A stretch of 40,722 nt of DNA from an uncultured Lewinella sp. (GTDB lineage Bacteria > Bacteroidota > Bacteroidia > Chitinophagales > Saprospiraceae): contig CAJXPD010000065.1 of NCBI GenBank assembly GCA_913057785.1, forward strand, positions 1-40,722. The letters run 5' to 3'. Below are positions 1 through 9,441 of this stretch, in pieces. Under the pieces are notes generated by a model. The model did not search any database. It saw only the letters and a list, made by a program, of their open reading frames with translations, and was not told the origin of the DNA. Numbering within the stretch: position 1 is the stretch's first letter; each line of letters starts with the position of its first letter. The position numbers and the translations under genes are program-made.

Positions 1-514
1 GCCATCTCTGACTATCCAAGGGATAAACATTACCTCCTAAATTACCGGCTGGTAAATCATTGCTGTGCACACTAGTAGAATGTAAAGGCTGATGAATGTC
101 GCCTACAAAATGTACAAGAAATGCCAAATGCCGAGCTTTATCTACTGGTCGCGCCTTCGAAGATAGAAGAACCTTTTCCATCTGATTAATGGCCCAAACC
201 ACATTGATCTTTGGACTTGGGAAAACAGCTACGTTCTGTGGATTATGGGGAAGGTTAGTATAGTGCCAAGTATCATAGGTTCGAACCCCCTCAGCCTTGA
301 GATCATCTGGCCAAGGCCCTGTTGCCGCAAAGTGATTGACGTAAGGATAATCTCTTTGTAGTACTTTGACCAAATCATCCACTTCTTTTTTCGCTTGATC
401 GTCTAGCTGTAGGTAAGCAATCATAGCCACTACCAGATGCCCGGGATCCCACCAGGCCTTGAGGTTGAAACAGATAAGGATTGCTGCTACAGTAAGTGTG
501 ATTTTCTTTAGCAT
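1..514 (-). CDS. S1/P1 family nuclease (3' end beyond window)
   Basis: This is the N-terminal 171 codons of a secreted zinc-dependent S1/P1-type nuclease, which cleaves single-stranded nucleic acids or 3'-nucleotides outside the cytoplasm. The ATG at 514-512 starts a signal peptide (MLKKITLTVAAILICF...KA). The mature protein would begin with Trp; the family uses the mature N-terminal Trp and the His six residues in (WWDPGH) as zinc ligands. Further ligands are visible: Asp in WPDDLK, His in DTWHYTN, and the hallmark HFVGDIHQPLH with two His and one Asp. The frame is open to base 1, so the C-terminal third is missing only because the window ends. It diverges from the VWA gene at 795. Family assignment is certain; the physiological substrate is not known. 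Confidence 0.93.
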   Translation of the reverse strand, partial: MLKKITLTVAAILICFNLKAWWDPGHLVVAMIAYLQLDDQAKKEVDDLVKVLQRDYPYVNHFAATGPWPDDLKAEGVRTYDTWHYTNLPHNPQNVAVFPSPKINVVWAINQMEKVLLSSKARPVDKARHLAFLVHFVGDIHQPLHSTSVHSNDLPAGNLGGNVYPLDSQRW

Positions 515-794
515 GTCGGTATTTTTAGAAGCCGAAAATTACGGATATTCTTCAGAAGAGGAAGGGGAAAAAATGGGATTTCCCCATAGAATCGATCAAA
601 AAAGACATTTCCATGTTTCTTTTGAGTCGTTCCTCGTTACAATAGTATACTAGGTTGGAAAGGCAAGAATATCTGCTCTCATAATTAAGTCTGTACATTA
701 GGCTGTTCAGGTCTACAAACGCGCAAACTACTCCACATATATTTAAAGCGTTCTTCGTCCTTTCCTTTTACAAAATCTGTTAAAACTAACATTC

Positions 795-2675
795 ATGAAA
801 AAGTACTGCACCTTAGTACTCCTGCTAATGCTTTATCTACGTGGTAGTACGCAAGCAATCGTCACAGGAGAGGTATTAGGCTTAAATTCGAATACCCCCT
901 TAGCCGGGGCTCATATTCTGGTCGATGACACTAAACAAGGAACCGTAAGTGAAGAAGACGGCTCCTTCAAAATCGAGCTGTTCTACGGAGAAAAGAGTAT
1001 CACCATCCTCCATCCCAACTACGAACAACAAAGGATCTTCATTCACCAAGACACTATCGTTCAAGTCACGCTACAACCATTAACTCTCGGCTTTGATACC
1101 ATTGCTACCTTTGACCCGGTGGCATACGAAGAAAAGGTAGCTGTTGTAGCAGCTGGAATTCCGTACAGAAAGAGCAATCGAGCTAAAGAAGTAGAGAACC
1201 ATGATCTCAACCCCTACCGTTCTGGCACCTTCCAGCAAGGAATCAATCAGCAGGAAGAACCACCCTACTTCAATACAGAAGAATATCGAGCCACAGCGGA
1301 GCAAAATCCTCAAACGCCTTGGGATGCGCCTTTCTCTACCTTTTCCATTGATGTTGATCACGCTTCCTACAGCAATGTCCGTCGGTTTCTGAATAATGAT
1401 AATAAACCTCCCAAAGGCAGCATTAGGATCGAAGAGATGATTAACTACTTCGATTATGCCTATCCCAGACCTTCAGATGGTCTTCCTTTCAATACCATCA
1501 CGGAAGTATCTGATTGCCCGTGGAATAAGGATCGGAAACTACTCCATATTGGCATTCAAGGAGAGGAAATCCCACTGGAACAGACACCGCCCAACAATCT
1601 CGTTTTTCTATTGGACGTTTCCGGTTCCATGAATGAGCCTAATAAGCTTCCTTTGGTTAAGCAAGCCTTTCGACTTTTGGTAGAACAATTACGCCCACAG
1701 GATCAAGTTAGCATTGTGGTCTATGCCGGCGCTGCAGGCCTTATCCTTCCTCCTACCTCTGGAGAACAGAAGGATACTATCCTAAATGCTTTGGACCGCT
1801 TGAAAGCGGGAGGATCCACTGCAGGTGGAGCGGGCATCAAACTGGCATATGAGACAGCCCACAGCAGCTTCCTAAAGGACGGAAACAACCGCGTCATCAT
1901 CGCAACGGATGGAGATTTCAATATTGGCCAATCTAGTGAAAGTGCTCTCGAAGAGCAGATTAGCAAAGAAGCTGGTCAGGGAATCTTCCTTAGTGTTCTG
2001 GGGTTTGGAATGGGAAATTTAAAGGACAACAAGTTGGAAACATTGTCTAATCGCGGGGATGGGAACTACGCCTATATTGATAATCTCCCTGAAGCGAGAA
2101 AGGTATTTATTAACTCCTTGACAGGCACGCTATATACCATAGCCAAAGATGTCAAGATTCAAGTAGAATTTAATCCAGCCCTGGTAAAGTCTTATCGATT
2201 AGTCGGCTATGAAAACCGCAAACTGGACAAAATGGACTTTGATGATGATAATAAAGATGCGGGAGAATTAGGGGCAGGACATAGTGTAACCGCCTTGTAT
2301 GAGTTAGAACTTCATAGCAAGCCCATTAAAAAGGCTCCGGGAGAAGCATCGATTTATCAACGCCAGGTCGTCACCAAAAAAGCAAATACCAGTAAGGAGA
2401 TAGGAATGCTCTACTTGCGATTCAAGGAGCCGAAGGAAGAGAAAAGCAAGCTTTTATCCATGCCAATCCAGAGCGAAACAAAAGCACTAGAAGCATCTTC
2501 TCTAAGCTTTAGATTTGCAGCCTCTGTAGCTGGATTCGGATTGCTACTGAAAGATTCCTCGTACGCCGATTGGTCCTATAAAGAGATAGCACAACTCGCT
2601 AGTACCTCAATGGGTAAAGATCAACTTGGTTATAGACAGGAATTTTTGACCCTAGTCCGTAAGTTGGAGCAATAA
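795..2675 (+). CDS. Secreted von Willebrand factor A (YfbK-like) protein
   Basis: A 626-residue exported protein. Residues 1-20 form a signal peptide. Residues about 22-95 are a carboxypeptidase-regulatory-like beta-sandwich (VTGEVLGLNSNTPLAGAHIL), a fold often found at the N terminus of Bacteroidota surface proteins. Residues about 175-255 match the YfbK N-terminal region (STFSIDVDHASYSNVRRFL). The VWA domain follows with an intact metal-ion adhesion motif, D274-x-S276-x-S278, and the C terminus fits the DUF3520 region. VWA domains of this type bind ligands through a metal ion; no enzymatic role is implied. The gene stands alone: S1/P1 nuclease is divergent on the left, and a hairpin follows on the right. 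Partner and exact role are unknown. Confidence 0.9.
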   Translation: MKKYCTLVLLLMLYLRGSTQAIVTGEVLGLNSNTPLAGAHILVDDTKQGTVSEEDGSFKIELFYGEKSITILHPNYEQQRIFIHQDTIVQVTLQPLTLGFDTIATFDPVAYEEKVAVVAAGIPYRKSNRAKEVENHDLNPYRSGTFQQGINQQEEPPYFNTEEYRATAEQNPQTPWDAPFSTFSIDVDHASYSNVRRFLNNDNKPPKGSIRIEEMINYFDYAYPRPSDGLPFNTITEVSDCPWNKDRKLLHIGIQGEEIPLEQTPPNNLVFLLDVSGSMNEPNKLPLVKQAFRLLVEQLRPQDQVSIVVYAGAAGLILPPTSGEQKDTILNALDRLKAGGSTAGGAGIKLAYETAHSSFLKDGNNRVIIATDGDFNIGQSSESALEEQISKEAGQGIFLSVLGFGMGNLKDNKLETLSNRGDGNYAYIDNLPEARKVFINSLTGTLYTIAKDVKIQVEFNPALVKSYRLVGYENRKLDKMDFDDDNKDAGELGAGHSVTALYELELHSKPIKKAPGEASIYQRQVVTKKANTSKEIGMLYLRFKEPKEEKSKLLSMPIQSETKALEASSLSFRFAASVAGFGLLLKDSSYADWSYKEIAQLASTSMGKDQLGYRQEFLTLVRKLEQ

Positions 2676-2683
2676 ACTACATC

Positions 2684-2726
2684 ACCCCTATCCGGTATAG
2701 GGAATCAGCCGAAATCGGATAGGGGT
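2684..2726. terminator. Bidirectional hairpin between VWA and GntR genes
   Basis: Arms 2684-2694 (ACCCCTATCCG) and 2716-2726 are perfectly complementary over 11 bp with a 21-nt loop. It lies between two convergent stop codons (2675 and 2759). There is no clear T tract, so it may act as an mRNA 3' end stabiliser rather than a classical intrinsic terminator. Confidence 0.6.
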
Positions 2727-2758
2727 AGGCTCACAATTATACCTCATTTGGCGGTCCA

Positions 2759-3787
2759 TCACAGCGAATTTCTGACAATCAAGCGGAATGGGTTTTCAAA
2801 ATGACCCGACTTCTTAGACAAAACTAATTCTGCCGCAGTAGTGCCCAATGCTGCAAAGTCAGTAGTAAAAACGGTAATTCCCCCTAACAAGACACTTTTT
2901 ATCGGGCTATCGTGATATGAAATCAAGCCAACATCCCTTCCGATTGTCAGATCTGAATGCTTACTTCTTTGCACGACTGATACTAGATCTTCCTCCAATA
3001 GCGAAATATAGACATCTCCTTTTGCCATATTGTCTTTGGTCATGTCAGGAATCAATTTCCCTTTGTACCCAAATTCGAGGCAGAAGTTCTGAAATCCGTT
3101 CAGAACCTCCCGAGCTTGATAGGAATAAGCTGGAAAAATCAGTTTTAGAACCTGATATTTCTGTAGACGATCGGCTACACTTTTCAGCCCATCATAGATA
3201 TCCTTTTCGAAGTTCTGGTAGGCAGCGTTATGTTTCCCGTGTATCCCTTCCACTTTCTTGTCTAACAGGATAAGCTTCTCTTTGGGTAGACTATTCAGCA
3301 ATTGCTGCAATCGAAATTGATCGCCATAGGTTTTCCGGTCGAAATGAGTAGTAATTACATAATGAGTGTAATTGGGTGTTAGCTGTTGCAAGCATTTTTC
3401 AAAACACCTAAAATCGTTGTTGTAAACGTGCAGGTCTATCCTTGCTTGTGAGCCTAAAGCTTGCGAGAAATGCTCATAAACCACTCGTTTGGAATCACTT
3501 AGTTGATTGACCAAAAAAAACACATGAATGCGGTCGGAGTGGTGCACGGGCTTGATGAAATACCCCTTACCTGGCACAGCATTGATCAATTCTCTTTCCT
3601 TTAAATGTCGGTAGGCTTTTTCAGCCGTATCTTTAGAAATATCTAACTGATTGCATAACATATTGAGGGAAGGAAGCTGTTCTCCCTTCACGATGGAGCG
3701 GGTCTGGATTCCCTTAAGCAGGAAGTCCGTGACCTGTATATACTTGGGTGTGCCAGAATTTTTATTGATCTTTGGAAAAGAAATCAT
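2759..3787 (-). CDS. GntR-type regulator with periplasmic-binding-like sensor domain
   Basis: A 342-residue transcription regulator. Residues about 10-80 form a GntR winged helix (QVTDFLLKGIQTRSIVKGEQLPS, then LDISKDTAEKAYRHLKERELI and the wing GKGYFI). The remaining 260 residues resemble a LacI/periplasmic-binding-protein ligand domain (IHVFFLVNQLSDSKRVVYEHFSQAL; final DVGLISYHDSPIKSVLLGGITVFTTD). This GntR-LacI hybrid layout is common in Bacteroidota, usually sensing sugars or related small ligands in the cytoplasm. It is divergent from the ECF sigma-FecR-SusCD locus, with 185 bp between the two starts, so it may control that locus and itself. The ligand is not predictable from the sequence. 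Confidence 0.85.
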   Translation of the reverse strand: MISFPKINKNSGTPKYIQVTDFLLKGIQTRSIVKGEQLPSLNMLCNQLDISKDTAEKAYRHLKERELINAVPGKGYFIKPVHHSDRIHVFFLVNQLSDSKRVVYEHFSQALGSQARIDLHVYNNDFRCFEKCLQQLTPNYTHYVITTHFDRKTYGDQFRLQQLLNSLPKEKLILLDKKVEGIHGKHNAAYQNFEKDIYDGLKSVADRLQKYQVLKLIFPAYSYQAREVLNGFQNFCLEFGYKGKLIPDMTKDNMAKGDVYISLLEEDLVSVVQRSKHSDLTIGRDVGLISYHDSPIKSVLLGGITVFTTDFAALGTTAAELVLSKKSGHFENPFRLIVRNSL

Positions 3788-3877
3788 ACCAAATATTTTA
3801 TTTATTCCTTATAGACCCAAATTATCAGTGGATATAACCTTTTTAGAGGAAGAATTTTGAAAAAAAGGGGGAAAGCG

Positions 3878-3897
3878 CAGGACAGTACAGGAAAGTA
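3878..3897 (+). repeat. Tandem 10-bp repeat in GntR/sigma divergent region
   Basis: Two adjacent decamers, CAGGACAGTA and CAGGAAAGTA, differ at one base and lie one helical turn apart, 76 bp upstream of the sigma factor start. They are a candidate operator for the divergent GntR regulator, though GntR sites are usually inverted rather than direct repeats. Confidence 0.35.
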
Positions 3898-3972
3898 TGG
3901 ATAGGAGCGCTACCTATTTTTCATAAGAACAGAGGAATTACCTGCTGTTCTTTCCTTGCAATTAACCAAAAC

Positions 3973-4584
3973 ATGGCCTTAGCCTTCCATTCTGACAGAG
4001 CCTTATGGGTTGCCTTTAAGAAAGGCAGTCGTGAAGCCTTGGATAACCTCTTTCGGAGTTACTACTCCCCACTTTATCATTACGGCTTGAAAATCTATGG
4101 TGATCCAACGCTAATCGAGGACAGCCTGCAGAGTTTTTTCTTGCACTTATATGATAACCGAGAACAATTAGCCAATCTAGAAAACATAAAGCCTTATTTA
4201 TTCAAAGCTTATCGACGGCAACTACTCAGACAGATCGAAAAGTCAAGGAAACAGAAGAAACTCCAGAATGAAGAAGCTCAATGGCAGCCCAACATTCATT
4301 TCTCAGCAGATGAGTTGATCAGTAAGCAAGAAGTGGAAGCATTTCAGAAGGAAGTACTATTAGAGATGCTGCATCATCTACCCAATCGACAGCGGGAAGT
4401 TATTTACCTCCGATACTACAATGACCTTAGCATTGCAGAAATTGCAGAGGTACTCTCCATTACCTATCAAGGAACCGCCAATACTCTCCACAAAGCCATA
4501 AAGACCTTACGTAAGGATGCCAAATTAAAACGCATTGTTGCCTTCTTTTCCCTACTTTTCTTGGCTCTCTGGAGCTTTTCTTAA
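3973..4584 (+). CDS. ECF RNA polymerase sigma factor (FecI-like) with hydrophobic C-terminal tail
   Basis: A 203-residue sigma-70 family factor of the extracytoplasmic-function group. Region 2 covers about residues 22-85 (LDNLFRSYYSPLYHYGLKIYGD, DSLQSFFLHLY). Region 4 covers about 128-182 (LPNRQREVIYLRYYNDLSIAEIAEVL plus its recognition helix). It heads the locus and is followed 107 bp later by a FecR anti-sigma factor and then by an STN-containing SusC, the usual Bacteroidota transenvelope signalling arrangement. Unusually, residues 188-203 (RIVAFFSLLFLALWSF) are almost entirely hydrophobic and could dock the protein on the inner membrane. Its target promoter is probably upstream of fecR or susC. 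Confidence 0.92.
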   Translation: MALAFHSDRALWVAFKKGSREALDNLFRSYYSPLYHYGLKIYGDPTLIEDSLQSFFLHLYDNREQLANLENIKPYLFKAYRRQLLRQIEKSRKQKKLQNEEAQWQPNIHFSADELISKQEVEAFQKEVLLEMLHHLPNRQREVIYLRYYNDLSIAEIAEVLSITYQGTANTLHKAIKTLRKDAKLKRIVAFFSLLFLALWSFS

Positions 4585-4691
4585 ATTTTCTTATTGAAAA
4601 AGGGTTATAAAACCTAAGAATTGGGTCTATAGAGTTGAAGTGACAACAAATAGGCCATTTACAAGCAAAACCTATTCCGATTAAACGACTG

Positions 4692-5693
4692 ATGGAAAAA
4701 GACAATTACTTTCAGATTGAGGATTTTTTGCAGGATGAATCTTTCGTTAATTGGGTCAATCGCACCCGGCAAGAAGATATTGAGTTTTGGGATCAGTGGT
4801 TAGCCGAAAACCCCGGAAAACGAGAATTGGCTAAAGAAGCCGCCATCATGATCAATGGAATCTTGTTTAACCCCAAACAGCTCCCGAAAGCAGATATTGA
4901 AAAGGCACTCCGCACACTCAACCAGCGAATCGACCAAAAACTAGAAGACGATGTTCAAACTCGGCATCGGCAAATAGCTAGAAGAAGATGGCTGAGTATC
5001 GCCGCTGGATTCCTGGTACTAATCGCCGCTTACATGGTCTTCCAAAGCCTGAACAAAGGCAAGGAAATCTACTACGAAACGGCTTTTGGAGAACAGATTG
5101 ACATCAAATTATCCGATGGAACGACTGTGGCCTTAAATGCCAACTCTAGTCTAAGGTGGTACTCCAAAAACACTCGAGAAGTATGGGTAGAGGGAGAGGC
5201 ATTTTTTAAAGTACAGAGAAAGCCGGAAACCGGAGCTAAGTTTAGGGTACATACCAACGATCTAGTGGTAGAAGTACTGGGTACCGCCTTCAACGTAAAC
5301 AGTCATTCGGCCAAAACCCAGGTCGTACTGGAAGAAGGCAAAGTACGCTTGAAATTGAAAAATGGAACCGAGAAAACAATGAGTCCAGGAGATCTGATCA
5401 GCTACTCTGCACAGATAGATCAGGTGCTAGAATCCAAGCAATCTGTTCGATCGGACCTACACACTTCTTGGAAAGATGGAACACTAATGTTTGACGATAT
5501 TAGCCTGGAGGAGGCTATGAAGAAGATTGAAACCACTTACGGCGTAAAAGCGGTTTTCAAAAGCGAATCGACTGCAAAACGAAAAATCACCACCGGCGTA
5601 CCGACTATTGACTTAGAGACTTGTATTAAAGCCTTTGAAATTGCCTTAGGAATCGAAATCGAACAAAACGAAAACCTATTAATCGTCTACTAG
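4692..5693 (+). CDS. FecR-family anti-sigma factor
   Basis: A 333-residue single-pass inner-membrane protein. Residues 1-100 are cytoplasmic and would bind the sigma factor. Residues 101-119 (LSIAAGFLVLIAAYMVFQS) form the only membrane helix. The periplasmic part has a FecR domain (about 125-230; YETAFGEQIDIKLSDGTTVALNANS) and a C-terminal DUF4974 domain (about 263-333; LMFDDISLEEAMKKIETTYGVKA). In this family the periplasmic domain reads the state of the outer-membrane receptor through the receptor's STN domain and then releases or activates the sigma factor. Both partners are present here, upstream and downstream, so the signalling chain appears complete. Confidence 0.93.
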   Translation: MEKDNYFQIEDFLQDESFVNWVNRTRQEDIEFWDQWLAENPGKRELAKEAAIMINGILFNPKQLPKADIEKALRTLNQRIDQKLEDDVQTRHRQIARRRWLSIAAGFLVLIAAYMVFQSLNKGKEIYYETAFGEQIDIKLSDGTTVALNANSSLRWYSKNTREVWVEGEAFFKVQRKPETGAKFRVHTNDLVVEVLGTAFNVNSHSAKTQVVLEEGKVRLKLKNGTEKTMSPGDLISYSAQIDQVLESKQSVRSDLHTSWKDGTLMFDDISLEEAMKKIETTYGVKAVFKSESTAKRKITTGVPTIDLETCIKAFEIALGIEIEQNENLLIVY

Positions 5694-5892
5694 TCGCAAT
5701 CAATGGCTCAGCGTCTATTGGCTAAAAACGATTCCGAAAAGACAAACAACCGACACTCAGCCATTACTTAACACAACCGTTAAATCTTTACCGCTGGAAC
5801 TTTACTACCTCTGAATAGGCCAAGTGATGCTTACTTCAGCAGTAAGACACATGCCCGCTATAAAGAGACTCACTTATTAATAACATAGATTT

Positions 5893-8800
5893 ATGAAGCA
5901 AATTCGACCAACAAGATGGCTGCTACCCCTACTAGCCCTACTGCTTGTAGGCCTGGCCACACCGCCTATTTCAGTCTATGCCACGACTACATCTGCTTCC
6001 CTTCAACCTGAGGAAAGACCGATCGCTGAAGTCTTAGAAGAAATTAGTGAAAAATACCAAGTCTTCTTCACCTACGATGCGGAACTACTCAAAGGGATTA
6101 AGGTGAAATTTGAGCTATCCGAAGCCAAGGACCTGGATAATGCTATCAACATTGTGATGGCTAGAACAGGGCTCGGCTACGAACTGCTTGGGAACAAGTA
6201 TTATGTCATCTACAAGGACAACAAGAAGGGGCAAAAGAACATGCGGAAGATGAAGCGAAAGCTTAAGCAGATTGAAAAATTAGAACAGAGCGGGACATTA
6301 AGTCTACAGCGCAAACGCAGAAATAAACCCCAAAAGGATTTCGAAAACATCTTGCAAACCATCAAAAAACTTAAGGCCGAAAAGGTACTCACCGGTTTTG
6401 TCAAAGACACCGAAGGGGCCCCGCTGATCGGAGCGAACATCGTGGTGAAGGGCACTAGTATTGGAACGGTTTCTGATATCGATGGTAGTTTCCGCTTAAC
6501 GGTTCCAGATGACGCTAGCGTTTTAGTGGTTTCTTATACAGGCTACATTACACGAGAAGTGGGCATTGCCAACCAGACCCGCTTTGATATCGCATTGGCC
6601 GAAGATATCGCCGCTTTAGATGAAGTTATTGTCGTTGGATATGGTACTCAAGGTCGAGGAACGGTAACCTCTGCCATCGACAAAATAAGCAGCGATGAAA
6701 TCAATACGATGCCGGTCGTGAGTGCTACACAAGCTGTACAAGGGCGTTCAGCCGGCTTAGTAGTAACCAATCAAGGTGCCCCAGGACAAGACCCGGTGAT
6801 CCGGATTCGAGGCCTAACCTCTCCCAACACCAACAATCCACTGATCGTGATCGATGGTATCCCTGCTGGCGGTTTGAATGCGATCAACCCTAATGATGTG
6901 GAATCCATCGAGGTACTCAAGGATGCTTCAGCGGCAGCTATCTATGGTTCTCGAGCGGCAGGCGGGGTAATCCTCGTCACAACCAAGCGCGGGAAATCCG
7001 GAGCCCCAAAGCTGACCTTCGATGCTTACGTCGGTACCCAAAGCATTGCTAATCGACTCGATCTCCTAAATACGAGCGAGTATATCGAAATAATGACCGA
7101 GCAACAAACCAACGGTGGCCTCCCCGTACCCCCTAGGTTTAGTGATAGCGGTATACGGAATGTAGACATTGACTATCAGGATGAGGTATTCCGCAGTTCT
7201 CCGATTATGAATTATAGCTTGGGGATTTCAGGTGGAACAGAAACGAGCAATTACCTCTTCTCGCTCAACTACATGAACCAGCAGGGCATTGTGCTCAACA
7301 ATGACTTTGAGCGCTATTCCGTGCGTCTAAATTCCGATTATCTTATTTGGAACAAAGTGAAGGTAGGGCAAACACTAGTGATGAGTTATACAGAAAGTAC
7401 GAACGTAGCCAATGCTGGTGGGCGTGGCCTTTTTGAACATGTAACCAAATTCGCACCCTATCTCTCGCCTCGTGAAGAAGGTAATTTAGGTGGATTTAAT
7501 GGTCCAGATCAGATTGACAACAATGATGCGGAGAATCCTGTCCGAGTCCTATTACTAGGCGACAATAACTCTCGTACGCTAAAGGCTCTGGGAAGTGTAT
7601 TTGCAGATGTTGAGATCATTAAGAACCTACATTTCAGAACTTCTGTGGGAATGGACCTAGCCTTCGGCCGAAATTTCAGTTTCAATCCTTCCTTTTTCGA
7701 CGGGGAATTCCACAATCGACCCTTTGCAGAATTGAATGAGAACCGTACCACTTTCTTCTCCCCACTCTGGACCAATACGCTAAGTTATAATACCTCTTTT
7801 GGCAGCCACAATATTGGCGTAATAGCTGGGTATGAGGTACAGGATTTCACAACCGAGACCCTTGGAGGAGCAGGAATCAATGAGTTAACTAATGATCTCC
7901 AGACCCCAGGCTCCATCGATAATGATGTGGTGAGTGGCGGTACGTTTGAGGATGGTTTGGTTTCCTATTTTGGACGATTGAACTATGATTATGAAGGCAA
8001 ATACCTCTTACAAGCAGCTATCCGCCGAGACGGATATTCAAGGTTCGGGCCGAATAATAAGTGGGGTATTTTCCCTTCCGTTTCGGTAGGATGGAATATC
8101 GCTAGAGAGCCCTTCTTGAACACGAATCAGAATATTAGCAATCTAAAATTGCGAGCGAGCTGGGGTAGAACAGGGAATAATAATGCCTTGGGTCGATACG
8201 AGTATCAGCCGACTGTCAGAACAGGATTCACCTATAATTTTGGCCCGGGAAGCGGCCAGGTCATCGGTTCGACCATCCCTGGTCTAGCCAATGAAGCCCT
8301 GAAATGGGAAACGACCACTATGACCAACATCGGATTTGATCTCGGACTATTCGAAGACGCGATTACTCTAAGCACAGAATACTTCGTGAACACCACGGAA
8401 GACATTCTTCTTTCCGTTCCCTTAGCTTCCTCTTTAGGTTTGGATAGAAATGTGCGGGTGAATGCTGGTGACATCGAAAGCTCAGGCGTAGAATTTACAC
8501 TCGGCGTTCAAAACCGAAAAAATGCCTTTAAGTGGGGAGTCGACGCCAATTTCGCCACACAGGACAATGAGGTCATTTCGCTGGGTACCGGTAACCCGAT
8601 CAACGGTCGCAACTGGCAGGGAGACATCCTCACTAGAGTAGAAGAAGGACAACCCATCTACTTCTTCCAAGGCTGGCAGGTAGACCGCCTATTTCAGTCT
8701 GATGATTTCAATGCAGATGGATCGCTCAAGGACGGGCTTCCTTCCCAAAATGGTGCTGCACCTGGCGACATTAAGTTCATGGACATTGCTGGACCAGATG

Positions 8801-9375
8801 ATGAAAATGGAAACCCAACTGGTCCCGACGGCGTGATTGATGCGAATGACCGAACCAACTTGGGTTCTCCGATACCCACCTACACCTTTGGCTTGACAGG
8901 TAACTTTGAGTACAAGAATTTTGATCTCTCGATCTTTCTACAAGGAGTCGGTGGGAACAAGATCTTCAAAGCCTATGCCTACTGGACGCAAGGTATGACT
9001 CGCGTGTTCAACGGCGAAAGTGTCCTCCTCAATAGATGGACCCCAACGAATACCAATACGGATGTACCACGTGCCGTCTCTGGCGATCCCAATCGCAACG
9101 CAAGAGCCTCCGATCGCTTTATCGATGATGGGGATTATATCCGCCTCAAAAATGTCACACTGGGCTATACACTTAACACCAGCAATACTCAATGGCTGAG
9201 TAGCATGCGCTTCTATATCAGCGCTCAGAACCTCCTGACCTTTACGAATTATGAGGGCTATGATCCTGAAGTGAGCGTTTTCCAGGGGGCCAACTTCAAC
9301 AACGCCTTTGGTATTGACCTGGGGCAATTACCACAGGCCCGCACGTTCATTGTAGGTCTTCAAGCAAGCTTTTAA
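5893..9375 (+). CDS. SusC/RagA-family TonB-dependent receptor with STN signalling domain
   Basis: A 1160-residue outer-membrane transporter. The signal peptide spans about residues 1-30. An STN domain (about 40-108; PIAEVLEEISEKYQVFFTYD) is present, which marks receptors that signal to FecR. Residues 109-164 are an unusual Lys/Arg-rich linker predicted to be helical (see findings). A carboxypeptidase-like domain follows (165-235; GAPLIGANIVVKGTSIGTVSD), then the TonB-box-like ALDEVIVVGYG (241-251), the plug (VRIRGLTSPNTNNPLIVIDG region) and a beta barrel ending in the typical aromatic C-terminal strand (FIVGLQASF). It pairs with the SusD downstream, and energy would come from TonB-ExbBD encoded elsewhere. 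The substrate is unknown because no hydrolase lies nearby. Confidence 0.95.
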   Translation: MKQIRPTRWLLPLLALLLVGLATPPISVYATTTSASLQPEERPIAEVLEEISEKYQVFFTYDAELLKGIKVKFELSEAKDLDNAINIVMARTGLGYELLGNKYYVIYKDNKKGQKNMRKMKRKLKQIEKLEQSGTLSLQRKRRNKPQKDFENILQTIKKLKAEKVLTGFVKDTEGAPLIGANIVVKGTSIGTVSDIDGSFRLTVPDDASVLVVSYTGYITREVGIANQTRFDIALAEDIAALDEVIVVGYGTQGRGTVTSAIDKISSDEINTMPVVSATQAVQGRSAGLVVTNQGAPGQDPVIRIRGLTSPNTNNPLIVIDGIPAGGLNAINPNDVESIEVLKDASAAAIYGSRAAGGVILVTTKRGKSGAPKLTFDAYVGTQSIANRLDLLNTSEYIEIMTEQQTNGGLPVPPRFSDSGIRNVDIDYQDEVFRSSPIMNYSLGISGGTETSNYLFSLNYMNQQGIVLNNDFERYSVRLNSDYLIWNKVKVGQTLVMSYTESTNVANAGGRGLFEHVTKFAPYLSPREEGNLGGFNGPDQIDNNDAENPVRVLLLGDNNSRTLKALGSVFADVEIIKNLHFRTSVGMDLAFGRNFSFNPSFFDGEFHNRPFAELNENRTTFFSPLWTNTLSYNTSFGSHNIGVIAGYEVQDFTTETLGGAGINELTNDLQTPGSIDNDVVSGGTFEDGLVSYFGRLNYDYEGKYLLQAAIRRDGYSRFGPNNKWGIFPSVSVGWNIAREPFLNTNQNISNLKLRASWGRTGNNNALGRYEYQPTVRTGFTYNFGPGSGQVIGSTIPGLANEALKWETTTMTNIGFDLGLFEDAITLSTEYFVNTTEDILLSVPLASSLGLDRNVRVNAGDIESSGVEFTLGVQNRKNAFKWGVDANFATQDNEVISLGTGNPINGRNWQGDILTRVEEGQPIYFFQGWQVDRLFQSDDFNADGSLKDGLPSQNGAAPGDIKFMDIAGPDDENGNPTGPDGVIDANDRTNLGSPIPTYTFGLTGNFEYKNFDLSIFLQGVGGNKIFKAYAYWTQGMTRVFNGESVLLNRWTPTNTNTDVPRAVSGDPNRNARASDRFIDDGDYIRLKNVTLGYTLNTSNTQWLSSMRFYISAQNLLTFTNYEGYDPEVSVFQGANFNNAFGIDLGQLPQARTFIVGLQASF

Positions 9376-9386
9376 ATGATATTCCC

Positions 9387-9421
9387 TTACCCTGTAAGCT
9401 GGTAGTCAGCTTATAGGGTAA
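9387..9421 (+). promoter_or_regulatory. Intercistronic susC-susD hairpin
   Basis: Arms 9387-9401 and 9407-9421 pair over 15 bp with a single G-U wobble and a 5-nt loop (GTAGT). The structure fills the gap between the susC stop (9375) and the susD start. No T tract follows, so it probably affects mRNA processing, relative stability or translation of the two products rather than ending transcription. Confidence 0.65.
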
Positions 9422-9441
9422 AGTCATAAATGATAATAATT

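Noticed and set aside
459..653. Plus-strand frame of 64 codons near the left edge
   Set aside because: It overlaps the start of the S1/P1 nuclease gene antisense and has no recognisable feature beyond a chance hydrophobic start.
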